Origin: Hydrogenophaga sp. IBVHS1
GTDB lineage: Bacteria > Pseudomonadota > Gammaproteobacteria > Burkholderiales > Burkholderiaceae_C
NCBI RefSeq assembly: GCF_002127265.1
Contig: NZ_NFUU01000003.1
Coordinates: 1-64,000 of the forward strand
Length of the DNA stretch: 64,000 nt
Direction of reading: 5' to 3'
Shown: positions 27,590-35,886 of the stretch, in pieces
How the letters are laid out: each line of letters starts with the position of its first letter
How positions within the stretch are numbered: the stretch's first letter is position 1
Translations under genes and position numbers: made by a program
Notes under the pieces: model-generated
Told to the model about the DNA's origin: nothing
The model's input: the letters and a program-made list of their open reading frames with translations, nothing else
Database searches by the model: none

Positions 27590-28162
27590 TCAGGCCTTGA
27601 TGCCGTCCCAGCACATCGAGAATGCCTGCGCCAGCGCGGCTTCGGTATCGGGCAGGTCGCCGCTGCGCATCAGGCTGGCGGTGTCGCGAACGGAGCCAAA
27701 AAAATGCGCCGCCAGCATCATCGTCGGCACGTTCTTTACGATTTGCTGTTCCCGCGCTTCATCAAAAAAGCGCAGGCATCCGGCCGCGAACCGCGCCGAG
27801 AACTGGCGCGATGCCTCGCTGAACCAGGGTGAGTTGTAGTACTGGTCCATGAACACAGCCTCCGGGCCATGCGCCAGCCGGTGCCTCAGCAGCCGTGTCC
27901 AGTTCATCTGAAAGCGGGAGCGAAACGGGGTGCTGGGGTCGATGTCGACATCGATCAGCCCCACCAGTGCCCCCTTGACCTGCTCATACAGCACGTTGAG
28001 CAGTTCTTCCTTGGAGCGGTGGTACACATACAGCGTGCCGGTCGCCAGGCCAGCCTCGCGCGCAATGCCCGCCATGGTCAACCCGCTCAGGCCCACGCGC
28101 TCCACCAGCGCCAGGGTGGCGCGGGCAATGGCCTGCTGTTTGTCGTCGTCCTTGGGTTTCAT
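27590..28162 (-). CDS. TetR-family transcriptional regulator
   Basis: 190 residues. The N-terminal helix-turn-helix reads AIARATLALVERVGLSGLTMAGIAREAGLATGTLYVYHRSKEELL, typical of TetR; the C-terminal ligand domain is unclassified and begins VKGALVGLIDVDIDP. It points the same way as the molybdenum hydroxylase operon, 98 nt upstream of it, with matching inverted repeats before both. It probably represses that operon until a ligand binds. Confidence 0.93.
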   Translation of the reverse strand: MKPKDDDKQQAIARATLALVERVGLSGLTMAGIAREAGLATGTLYVYHRSKEELLNVLYEQVKGALVGLIDVDIDPSTPFRSRFQMNWTRLLRHRLAHGPEAVFMDQYYNSPWFSEASRQFSARFAAGCLRFFDEAREQQIVKNVPTMMLAAHFFGSVRDTASLMRSGDLPDTEAALAQAFSMCWDGIKA

Positions 28163-28182
28163 GGCGACGCGATCTTAAGCGA

Positions 28183-28195
28183 ATGAATATTCAGC
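28183..28195. promoter_or_regulatory. Inverted-repeat operator candidate upstream of tetR
   Basis: GAATGAATATTCA contains the perfect 10-bp palindrome TGAATATTCA, 21 bp before the TetR ATG, where a repressor would block its promoter. Shares the half-site GAATGAA with the element at 27535-27550. Confidence 0.5.
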
Positions 28196-28276
28196 CGTCA
28201 ATCAAGAAATGTAAAAAATGTAGGAGCGCAATGGCAGGGCAAAACACCCGCGAGGCGGCGCTGGTGAAGCACGCGG

Positions 28277-28735
28277 TCAAGCTCCCACAGTCTTGCTGTA
28301 GGCATAGAAGATGTTGTCGCGGACCCACCCGAGCGATTCGTATGCGGCTTGCGCGGGCTTGTTGGTCTTGGCCGTGGTGAGGTCCAGTCTCGCCTTTCCC
28401 GTTTCCGCCGCAAGCTTCTCGGCCGCCCGCAGCAGCACCGTGCCAGCACCTGACCGGCGCGCTGCGGGGACAACGAACAAGTCGTAGAGCGTGTAGGTCG
28501 GCTTTGCTTCAACCGAGCAAAAGGTGGGGTAGAGCTGGCAGAAGCCCACGATGTGCCGCGCTCCGTTGAAGGCCAGGAGAACAACGGACTCGCTGTTTTT
28601 GAGACGCTCGCCGATGAACGCCCTGGCCATTGCAAGGTCGGGCGCTTGCTCATAGAACTGCCGATAGGCATCGAAAAGCGGAGCGATGCTGTCCAAGTCG
28701 GCAATCGTTGCGATGCGGGTTTGAATGGTGTTCAT
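28277..28735 (-). CDS. GNAT-family N-acetyltransferase
   Basis: 152 residues of the GCN5-related fold. The acetyl-CoA pyrophosphate loop is VVPAARRSGAGTVLLRAAEKLA, following the beta-strand TLYDLFVV; NKPAQAAYESLGWVRDNIFYAYSK is the C-terminal signature. The natural acceptor is unknown; the resemblance is to stress- and amine-type acetyltransferases. The neighbourhood is accessory; it has no close operon partner. Confidence 0.9.
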   Translation of the reverse strand: MNTIQTRIATIADLDSIAPLFDAYRQFYEQAPDLAMARAFIGERLKNSESVVLLAFNGARHIVGFCQLYPTFCSVEAKPTYTLYDLFVVPAARRSGAGTVLLRAAEKLAAETGKARLDLTTAKTNKPAQAAYESLGWVRDNIFYAYSKTVGA

Positions 28736-28807
28736 TTGCTCAGATATTCGAAGCTAAAGGCCAAGCGACTACGCTATTTCTCGCAAGGTTCCGATAGGCT
28801 CTGCACG

Positions 28808-29224
28808 TCAACTGCCCGCCAGCCGGAACGACCCAGTTTCGGCTGGCAATAGATGACTCTTCTTGCCATCGCGCTCCACCAGCGCGAATCCGCCAGCAGA
28901 CTTGACGACTCGTCCAGCGTTCGCCCCACCTCGGGTCGTCGTGTTTTGTGAGTCGCAGTTGGGGCAGAGCAAACGGAGGTTTGACGTCCTGTTGTCCGTG
29001 TTGACGCCGTTCGCATGCTCAAGAATCAATTCCAGAGGGGACCCGTTCCAGATCAGAGGCTCCGAGAAAAAGCGACAGGCACGGTTATCGCAGCGCTCCG
29101 GTATCGGTGGCTGCTGCGCGCCTCGCCAGGCAAGGTATTGCCTTTTGGCGACGCCATTGTTCCGCGTGCCTCCGTGGTAACGGAGGGCGTAGAACTGGGC
29201 TTTCTGTTGACGGCGCTTTGTCAT
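28808..29224 (-). CDS. HNH-type nuclease-like protein
   Basis: 138 residues with a zinc-binding CDNRAC and the HNH core LELILEHANGVNTDNRTSNLRLLCPNCDSQ. The first histidine and the Asn are kept and CPNC forms a metal knuckle, but the last residue, His in CPNCHSQ of the typical protein, is Asp here. Typical members are phage or mobile-element endonucleases. No phage genes are adjacent. Whether it still cuts DNA is uncertain. Confidence 0.72.
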   Translation of the reverse strand: MTKRRQQKAQFYALRYHGGTRNNGVAKRQYLAWRGAQQPPIPERCDNRACRFFSEPLIWNGSPLELILEHANGVNTDNRTSNLRLLCPNCDSQNTTTRGGANAGRVVKSAGGFALVERDGKKSHLLPAETGSFRLAGS

Positions 29225-29278
29225 GACCGGGCCTAGCCACTCAAGTTGCGCAGGTTGTGCTGCGCTTGTTGGCGTACA

Positions 29279-30070
<792 letters not shown>

Positions 30071-30128
30071 GGTCGGCGTCTTTATGATGGCCGCCAGTGT
30101 AGCCCTGCCCTCCACCGAGAAAGCCCGC

Positions 30129-31748
30129 ATGCTCGAACGCCTCAACGCTCTCTATCCGGTTCGCTACACCGCCTTCGGCCTGTGCGTGCTGATCGCGCTG
30201 CTGAGCCTCTTCACCCTGGTCGGGTTCGGGGTGGGCGGCTGGACCCTGCTGGTGTTCGCAGCACTCTCGGCCGTGGGCCTGTGGGACCTGCGCCAGACCA
30301 AGAGTTCGGTGCTGCGCAACTACCCGGTCATCGGCCACCTGCGCTTCATGCTGGAGAAGATCCGCCCCGAGATGCGGCAGTACTTTCTGGAGAGCGACAA
30401 CGAGGCCACGCCGTTCTCGCGCAGCCAGCGCAGCCTGGCCTACTCGCGCGCCAAGGGCGAGACCGACAAGCGCCCGTTCGGCACCCAGCACGACCAGAAC
30501 GCCAACGGCCACGAGTGGTTGAACCACTCGCTGCAACCGAGCCACATCGCCACGCACGATTTCCGCCTCACCATCGGTGGTGCCGAGTGCACCCAGCCTT
30601 ACGAGGCCAGCGTGTTCAACATCTCGGCCATGAGCTTCGGGTCGCTTTCGGCCAACGCGATACAGGCGCTGAACGCTGGCGCCAAGCGCGGCGGCTTCGC
30701 GCACGATACCGGCGAGGGATCCATCTCCGCCTACCACCGGCTGCACGGCGGCGACCTCATCTGGGAAGTGGCTTCGGGCTATTTCGGTTGCCGCGACGAC
30801 GCAGGCCGCTTCAGCCCCGAGCGCTTCAAGGCCAACGCCACGGACCCGCAGGTGAAGATGATCGAGATCAAGCTCAGCCAGGGCGCCAAACCCGGTGTGG
30901 GCGGCATCCTGCCGGGCGCCAAGGTGACGCCCGAGATTGCCGCTGCGCGCGGCATCGCGGTGGGCATCGACTGCATCTCGCCGGCTTCGCACAGCGCGTT
31001 CTCCACGCCGGTGGAGCTGATGCATTTCATCGTGCAGCTGCGCGAACTCTCCGGCGGCAAACCGGTGGGCTTCAAGCTCTGCATCGGGCACCCGTGGGAA
31101 TGGTTCGCCATGGTCAAGGCCATGCTGCAGACCGGCATCACGCCCGACTTCATCGTGGTCGACGGCTCCGAGGGCGGCACCGGCGCGGCGCCCCTGGAGT
31201 TCACCGATCACGTGGGCGCGCCGCTGCAGGAAGGCCTGCGCGTGGTGCACAACACGCTGATGGGCGTGAACCTGCGCGACCGCATCAAGATTGGCTGCGC
31301 GGGCAAGGTGATCAGCGCGTTCGACATCGTGCGCGCCATGGCCATCGGCGCGGACTGGTGCAACAGCGCGCGCGGCTTCATGTTTGCGCTGGGCTGCATT
31401 CAGGCGCAAAGCTGCCACACCGGCACCTGCCCCACCGGCGTGACCACACAGGACCCGGTGCGCCAGCAGGCGCTGGTGGTGCCCGACAAGGCCGACCGCG
31501 TGTACCACTTTCACCAGAACACGCTCAAGGCCCTGAAGGAACTGGTGCAGGCCGCCGGCCTGCAGCACCCGAGCGAGATCACCGCCCACCACCTGGTGCG
31601 CCGCGTGAGCGAGAACGAGGTGCGGCTGCTCGCCAATTTGCTGCCCAGCACGCCGGCCGGCGCGCTGCTGACCGACGTGGCCGCCCAGCACGCGGTGTTC
31701 ACCACCTATTGGGATCGCTCGAGTGCGGAGCGTTTCAGCCTGGGCTGA
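30129..31748 (+). CDS. FMN-binding glutamate-synthase-family membrane protein
   Basis: 539 residues. One or two N-terminal hydrophobic segments ([37 protein letters not shown]) precede the FMN-binding barrel of the glutamate synthase large subunit: [71 protein letters not shown] and the 3Fe-4S-type cysteines in [15 protein letters not shown]. There is no amidotransferase domain. The activity of such membrane-tethered proteins is not established. Start chosen at MLERLN; a longer start at 30084 is possible. Confidence 0.88.
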   Translation: MLERLNALYPVRYTAFGLCVLIALLSLFTLVGFGVGGWTLLVFAALSAVGLWDLRQTKSSVLRNYPVIGHLRFMLEKIRPEMRQYFLESDNEATPFSRSQRSLAYSRAKGETDKRPFGTQHDQNANGHEWLNHSLQPSHIATHDFRLTIGGAECTQPYEASVFNISAMSFGSLSANAIQALNAGAKRGGFAHDTGEGSISAYHRLHGGDLIWEVASGYFGCRDDAGRFSPERFKANATDPQVKMIEIKLSQGAKPGVGGILPGAKVTPEIAAARGIAVGIDCISPASHSAFSTPVELMHFIVQLRELSGGKPVGFKLCIGHPWEWFAMVKAMLQTGITPDFIVVDGSEGGTGAAPLEFTDHVGAPLQEGLRVVHNTLMGVNLRDRIKIGCAGKVISAFDIVRAMAIGADWCNSARGFMFALGCIQAQSCHTGTCPTGVTTQDPVRQQALVVPDKADRVYHFHQNTLKALKELVQAAGLQHPSEITAHHLVRRVSENEVRLLANLLPSTPAGALLTDVAAQHAVFTTYWDRSSAERFSLG

Positions 31749-31760
31749 GGCGATCGGTTT

Positions 31761-32399
31761 TCAGAGGCCTTTGCGCGGCTCCATGGCCAGGCGCACCGCC
31801 AGCGCGGCCAGCACGAACCCCATGACGTAGCGCTGCGCCGCCATCCAGCGCGGGTGGTGCACGAACCACGTGGCCAAGGTGCCCGCGAACAGCGCAATGG
31901 TCAGATTGATGGTGAAGCTCACGGCAATCTGCGTGAAGCCCAGCACCATGCTCTGCAGGAAGACCGAACCGTGTTCGGGCGAGACGAACTGCGGAAAAAT
32001 TGCCAGGTAGAAGACGGCGATCTTGGGGTTCAGCAGGTTCGTGAGGAAACCCATGAAAAAGAGCCTGCGCGGCGAATCCACCGGCAGCTGGCGGGCCTCG
32101 AACGGAGAGCTGGCGCCCGGCCTCACCGCCTGCCAGGCCATGTAGAGCAGGTAGGCCGCCCCAGCCCACTTGAGCAGTTCGTACGCCAGGGGCACCGCCA
32201 TGAAGAGCGCGGTGAGCCCCAGCGCAGCAGCGAACATGTGAACCAGAAAACCCGCCATGACGCCAAGCAACGAGATCACCCCCGCCTTGCGCCCCTGACA
32301 GATCGAGCGCGAGATCACGTAGATCATGTTGGGCCCGGGCGTGAGCACGATCAGCAGCGCGGCGCCGACGAACAGCAGCCAGTCATTGAAAGGAACCAT
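31761..32399 (-). CDS. LysE/RhtB-family amino-acid exporter
   Basis: 212 residues, about six membrane segments. It has the family opening LIVLTPGPNMIYVISRSICQGRKAG and the second signature FLTNLLNPKIAVFYLAIFPQF. Probably an inner-membrane exporter of neutral amino acids or homoserine lactone-like solutes; substrate unknown. Convergent with the glutamate-synthase-like gene, 12-nt gap. It is the second of three LysE-superfamily genes in the window. Confidence 0.88.
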   Translation of the reverse strand: MVPFNDWLLFVGAALLIVLTPGPNMIYVISRSICQGRKAGVISLLGVMAGFLVHMFAAALGLTALFMAVPLAYELLKWAGAAYLLYMAWQAVRPGASSPFEARQLPVDSPRRLFFMGFLTNLLNPKIAVFYLAIFPQFVSPEHGSVFLQSMVLGFTQIAVSFTINLTIALFAGTLATWFVHHPRWMAAQRYVMGFVLAALAVRLAMEPRKGL

Positions 32400-32425
32400 T
32401 CAGGTGTCTCCGTGGTGGGGGGTGG

Positions 32426-32824
32426 TCAGCTGGCCACTGGCTCCACCCGCGCGCCCTTCTCCAGCAGGAGTTCGCGGAGGATGGAGCGGTGGCAACGGGA
32501 TTCTTCCTCGCAATAACAGCCCACCGAGAAGTTGCTCTGATGGGAGAGGCCTGCCAGCAGCTCGATGCTGCGCACGTGATCGGGGTGGGCCATTTCAGCG
32601 CGGTATTTGCGCGAGAAGCCCAGCCACTGGGCCGGCGTGCGCGCTTCCTGGCCGAGCTTCATGGTCTCCATGCTGGGCGAGAGGTTGGGGTACCACACGT
32701 CGTACCAGTTGCCCGACGCAAACTCAGTCTTGGGAACGCCCCGGGGAGGCCGCCTCACGGTGCCGATGCGCACGCCCTCCTGCTCGACTCTTTTGCTGCC
32801 CAGTCGCACGACGCGAATGACCAT
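32426..32824 (-). CDS. DUF488 (YeaO-like) protein
   Basis: 132 residues. Features are IRVVRLGSKRVEQEGVRIGTVRRPPRG, FASGNWYDVWYPNLSPS, WLGFSRKYRAEM and a C-terminal CYCEEESRCHRSILRELL, all typical of DUF488. Family function is not established. 26 nt before the LysE-family gene on the same strand, with the MORN-like gene directly upstream, so possibly one transcription unit. Confidence 0.86.
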   Translation of the reverse strand: MVIRVVRLGSKRVEQEGVRIGTVRRPPRGVPKTEFASGNWYDVWYPNLSPSMETMKLGQEARTPAQWLGFSRKYRAEMAHPDHVRSIELLAGLSHQSNFSVGCYCEEESRCHRSILRELLLEKGARVEPVAS

Positions 32825-32860
32825 GTCCGTTCTCCTTGAATGTTGAATCCGCGGCAGCGC

Positions 32861-33982
32861 TCAGATGCGCGAGCCGTCTTCCAGAAAACGTTCCTCGCGC
32901 TCCAGACCGCCCTTGGCATCGTAGTGCCTTCGCCGCTGCAGCACACCACGCTCGCCGTGTTCGTCTTCGCGCATCAGCACGCCTTCTTCGCTGAAGTATT
33001 TCTGCCAGCCCCACAAGCGCCCATTCCGCTCCTCGTTCACCGCGGCGGGTTTGCCGTTGTCCCAGAAACTCTCGGTGGTGCGCTCCTGGTTTCGGCCTTC
33101 GCGGCGAATCTGCTGGCGGGCCTTTTGCCTGCCGTTCAGGTACCACTGTTCGATGCGCTGCTCGTAGCCGCCCGCCCAGGTGGTCACCTGCGTGAGCTGG
33201 CCGCTCTCGGCCCATTCGCGAGCCGTGCCCTCACGGCCTTCGCTGCTGTTGGGATCGCGCTCGATGAAGTCGGTCTCCGAGCGCGGTTGCCCCGACGCAT
33301 AGAACACGCGCTTGATGCGTCGGCCCTCTTTGAGTTCTTCGCTGCGCACAAGCCGGCCTTCGCGGTCCAGCAGGGTCTGGCGCTGCATCTGACCCTTCAG
33401 GTAGCTCACGGTGCCGGAAGGTTTGCCGGCTTCGCGGTACAGCGTGACTTCGCTGGCACGCCCCCCGTGGCCACAGACGTCTCGATCTTGCGGCACCAGC
33501 GTCACCGGTGCGCAGCGCAGTTCTTTGAGCGTGCCATCGGCCAAGTAGCCGATGGTGAGCACAGTGCGCCGGCCCAGCGCAAAGTGCAGTTCCTGCAGGT
33601 GGCCGGCCTCTGCGAAATTCCTCTGCACGCCCACCGCCGTGCCGTCTTCCAGGTTTTCTTCCTTGCGCAGCGTGCCCTTGCCGTCAAAGGTGCGCGCCAC
33701 GCCATCGCGGTTGCCACGTTCGTTGATGCTGTACTCGCGGCGTTCGCCGTCGGCGAGCACCATGAGCACCGGCCCTACGGTGCGGCCATCGCGCAGCGTC
33801 TGGTCGAGCCGGCGCACCTGGCCGTCTTCGTCGGTGCAGCGCATGAGGCCGCTCTTGCCGGCGGTGGTGTTGCCGTCGGATCGGCTCACGCTCTCGCCGT
33901 TGAGCTCGCAGCGTTGAATGGCGTGCGCGTTCAGGCTCAGCAGGGCGAGCAGCAAGGTGGCGAGTGTCAGGCGTTCAGACAT
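32861..33982 (-). CDS. MORN-like repeat protein (YwqK-type), probably exported
   Basis: 373 residues. A signal peptide, ERLTLATLLLALLSLNAHA, is followed by repeats with the pattern G-x-x-x-x-Y/F-x-x-G, such as REYSINERGNRDGVARTFD, SEVTLYREAGKPSGTVSYLKG, RVFYASGQPRSETDFIE and QKYFSEEGVLMREDEHG. This matches the YwqK-like antitoxin-annotated MORN family, but the signal peptide argues for a periplasmic role rather than a cytoplasmic antitoxin. The start overlaps the end of the PIN gene. Confidence 0.75.
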   Translation of the reverse strand: MSERLTLATLLLALLSLNAHAIQRCELNGESVSRSDGNTTAGKSGLMRCTDEDGQVRRLDQTLRDGRTVGPVLMVLADGERREYSINERGNRDGVARTFDGKGTLRKEENLEDGTAVGVQRNFAEAGHLQELHFALGRRTVLTIGYLADGTLKELRCAPVTLVPQDRDVCGHGGRASEVTLYREAGKPSGTVSYLKGQMQRQTLLDREGRLVRSEELKEGRRIKRVFYASGQPRSETDFIERDPNSSEGREGTAREWAESGQLTQVTTWAGGYEQRIEQWYLNGRQKARQQIRREGRNQERTTESFWDNGKPAAVNEERNGRLWGWQKYFSEEGVLMREDEHGERGVLQRRRHYDAKGGLEREERFLEDGSRI

Positions 33983-34415
33983 GCGCGGGACTCCATTCAC
34001 GGCAGACGTTCACACCGACACGCGCGAGACGCCGTGCCATGCAGAGCACCGCGTCGTCCTTGCTCACCAGGGTGGCGCGGTGTTGCACGGCAAGGTCGAT
34101 GAACTTCTGGTCGTCGGCGTCCTTGCAGGTGTAGGCGGCCTTGGGGGCATCGGGCACGAGTCGGACGCAGCGGTCAAAAACATCGAGCACGTTCTGCGCA
34201 GGTTGCGCCTGCGCGCTCAGCCGGCGGGCGATCTGCGGGTAACCCAGCACACGGGCGAGCTCTTCGCGCATGGCCTGGGTGGCGAGCCAGCTGACGCCAG
34301 TGCCGTCCAGCCATTCGCGCAATGGGGCGATGGCGGGGTCTCGGAAGACAAAGAGATCGAGCGCAATGTTGGTGTCGAGCACCAGCACATCGGTGGGGTC
34401 ACCCGGCGCCACCAT
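33975..34415 (-). CDS. PIN-domain protein (putative toxin-like ribonuclease)
   Basis: 146 residues, starting MVAPGDPTDVLVLDTNIALDLFV. The acidic PIN residues can be placed: Asp in VLDTNIALDL, the Glu in AMREELARVLGYPQIARRL and the Asp pair CKDADDQKFIDLAVQHRATLVSKDDAVL. Cuts RNA in characterised VapC-like members. No VapB-like antitoxin lies next to it; it follows the RlmL-like gene by 2 nt and overlaps the MORN-like gene by 8 bp. Belongs to the COG1569-type PIN group, by resemblance. Confidence 0.82.
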   Translation of the reverse strand: MVAPGDPTDVLVLDTNIALDLFVFRDPAIAPLREWLDGTGVSWLATQAMREELARVLGYPQIARRLSAQAQPAQNVLDVFDRCVRLVPDAPKAAYTCKDADDQKFIDLAVQHRATLVSKDDAVLCMARRLARVGVNVCREWSPAHV

Positions 34416-34417
34416 GT

Positions 34418-35719
34418 TCAGGACTCGGTGATGGGCCGGGCCTTGCGGGCCAGCAGATCGAAGCGGAACAGCCGACATTCGATCGGGCCGTTCCACAGCG
34501 GCACGCGGCGCGATTCCTTGAAACGCATCTTGCCCGGCAGCTTCAGATCGGGTGTGAGCAGCCATGCACTCCAGCCGGCATAGTGGCTCTTCCAGTGCGC
34601 GGCGAGCTGATTGAAGAATTCGCTGCCATCGCCGCCGTCGGCCATCTGCGCGCTCTCGCGACCCTGCCCCTGGCCCACGGTGAAGGTGCGCGGCTCCCTG
34701 CGCTGGGCGCGCGCGCTCGCATTCTCACCCGCCACGCCGGCGGCGGCGATGCGCTCGCCGTACGGTGGGTTGAGCAGCAGCACGCCGGGTCGATCGCTCG
34801 GCGGCATGCGTTGCAGGGCGTCGCCGCCGCGCAGTTCCACTGCATGCGCCACGCCCGCGCGTTCGGCGTTGCGCTGAGCGAAGTCGACCATGCGAAACGA
34901 CACGTCGCTGCCGAACACGATGGGGGCGTGCCCGGTGGGCCATTCGCGTTGCTGCTTGACGGCGTCTTCCTTGATGGCCTGCCACACGTGCGGCTGGAAC
35001 GGCAGCAGTTTCTCGAAGCCGAAACGCCTCAGCTGACCCGGCGCAATGCGCAGCGCGATCTGCGCCGCTTCAATCACCACCGTGCCGCTGCCGCAGCAAG
35101 GGTCGTACAGCGGTGCGATGTCGTCCAGCGGCTGGTCGGCAGAGGCTTCCCAGCCGGTGGCCGCAATCATGGCAGCGGCCAGGGTTTCCTTCAGCGGCGC
35201 ATCGCCCTTGTCCTCGCGCCAGCCGCGCTTGAACAGCGGTTCGCCCGAGGTGTCGATGTACAGGCTCACGGTGTCGGTGGTCAGGTGCACGTGGATGCGC
35301 ACGTCGGGCCAGGTGGTGTCGACGCTGGGGCGCTCGCCGCGCTTCTCGCGGAAGCGGTCGCACACGGCGTCCTTCACCTTGAGCGCGGCAAAATTCAGCG
35401 AAGTCAGTGGGCTGTGCTGCGCGGTGATTTCGACCTTGATGGTCTGCGCCGGCGTGAACCAGATCTCCCACGCCACATCGCTGGCGGCACGGTAAAGGTC
35501 TGCCTCGCTGCGGTACTCACCGTGCCAGAGCTGCACCAGCACGCGCTGTGCCAGACGGCAATGCAGGTTCAGGCGCATGGCGTCGCGCCACGAGGCGTTC
35601 ACCGCCACACCGCCGCGCGCCTTGAAGGGCGCGGCCTCGCCGGTGATGCGGCTCACCTCGGCGGCGAGCATGTCCTCTACGCCGGCGGCGCAGGGAAGGA
35701 AAATTTGCAGTTGGTTCAT
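34418..35719 (-). CDS. 23S rRNA methyltransferase, RlmL-like (THUMP + methylase)
   Basis: 433 residues. The N-terminal THUMP region (residues about 1-160) binds RNA; the methyltransferase core has the cofactor loop LYDPCCGSGTVVIEAA and the catalytic motif IV LLLNPPYGERI, diagnostic of N2-guanine RNA methylases such as RlmL, which makes m2G2445. The N-terminal half only of the fused E. coli RlmKL; no RlmK domain. Starts at MNQLQIFLPCAAG. Downstream of rpoN-lptB on the same strand, separated by tandem repeats. Confidence 0.86.
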   Translation of the reverse strand: MNQLQIFLPCAAGVEDMLAAEVSRITGEAAPFKARGGVAVNASWRDAMRLNLHCRLAQRVLVQLWHGEYRSEADLYRAASDVAWEIWFTPAQTIKVEITAQHSPLTSLNFAALKVKDAVCDRFREKRGERPSVDTTWPDVRIHVHLTTDTVSLYIDTSGEPLFKRGWREDKGDAPLKETLAAAMIAATGWEASADQPLDDIAPLYDPCCGSGTVVIEAAQIALRIAPGQLRRFGFEKLLPFQPHVWQAIKEDAVKQQREWPTGHAPIVFGSDVSFRMVDFAQRNAERAGVAHAVELRGGDALQRMPPSDRPGVLLLNPPYGERIAAAGVAGENASARAQRREPRTFTVGQGQGRESAQMADGGDGSEFFNQLAAHWKSHYAGWSAWLLTPDLKLPGKMRFKESRRVPLWNGPIECRLFRFDLLARKARPITES

Positions 35720-35727
35720 AAGAGAGC

Positions 35728-35805
35728 GTTTCGCCGCCGGGCCGCCCCAAGGCGAAACAACCCCCTCGGGGGGCAGCGACCCGCGAAGCGGTGGAGCGTG
35801 GGGGT
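35728..35805. repeat. Intergenic repeat, copy 1 of tandem pair
   Basis: 78-bp copy, GTTTCGCCGCCGGGCCGCCC at its left end and ending CGTGGGGGT. It contains hairpin-forming blocks (CCCCCTCGGGGGG) and is repeated 3 bp later with only a few changes. It lies between the end of rpoN and the start of rlmL-like and resembles GC-rich repeats common between genes in Comamonadaceae. Confidence 0.8.
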
Positions 35806-35808
35806 AAG

Positions 35809-35886
35809 GTTTCGCCGCCGGGCCGCCCCAAGGCGAAACAGCCCCTTTGGGGGGCAGCGACCCGCGAAGCGGCGGAGCGTGGGGGT
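35809..35886. repeat. Intergenic repeat, copy 2 of tandem pair
   Basis: Second 78-bp copy, aligned end to end with copy 1; differences are at the CCCCTTTGGGGGG hairpin and one base in the GCGGCGGAGCG tail. The copy touches the last base of rpoN, so part of it may act as its transcript's 3' stem-loop. Confidence 0.8.

Noticed and set aside
35728..35886. CRISPR array
   Set aside because: Only two tandem 78-bp copies with a 3-bp gap, no short spaced repeats and no cas genes nearby.
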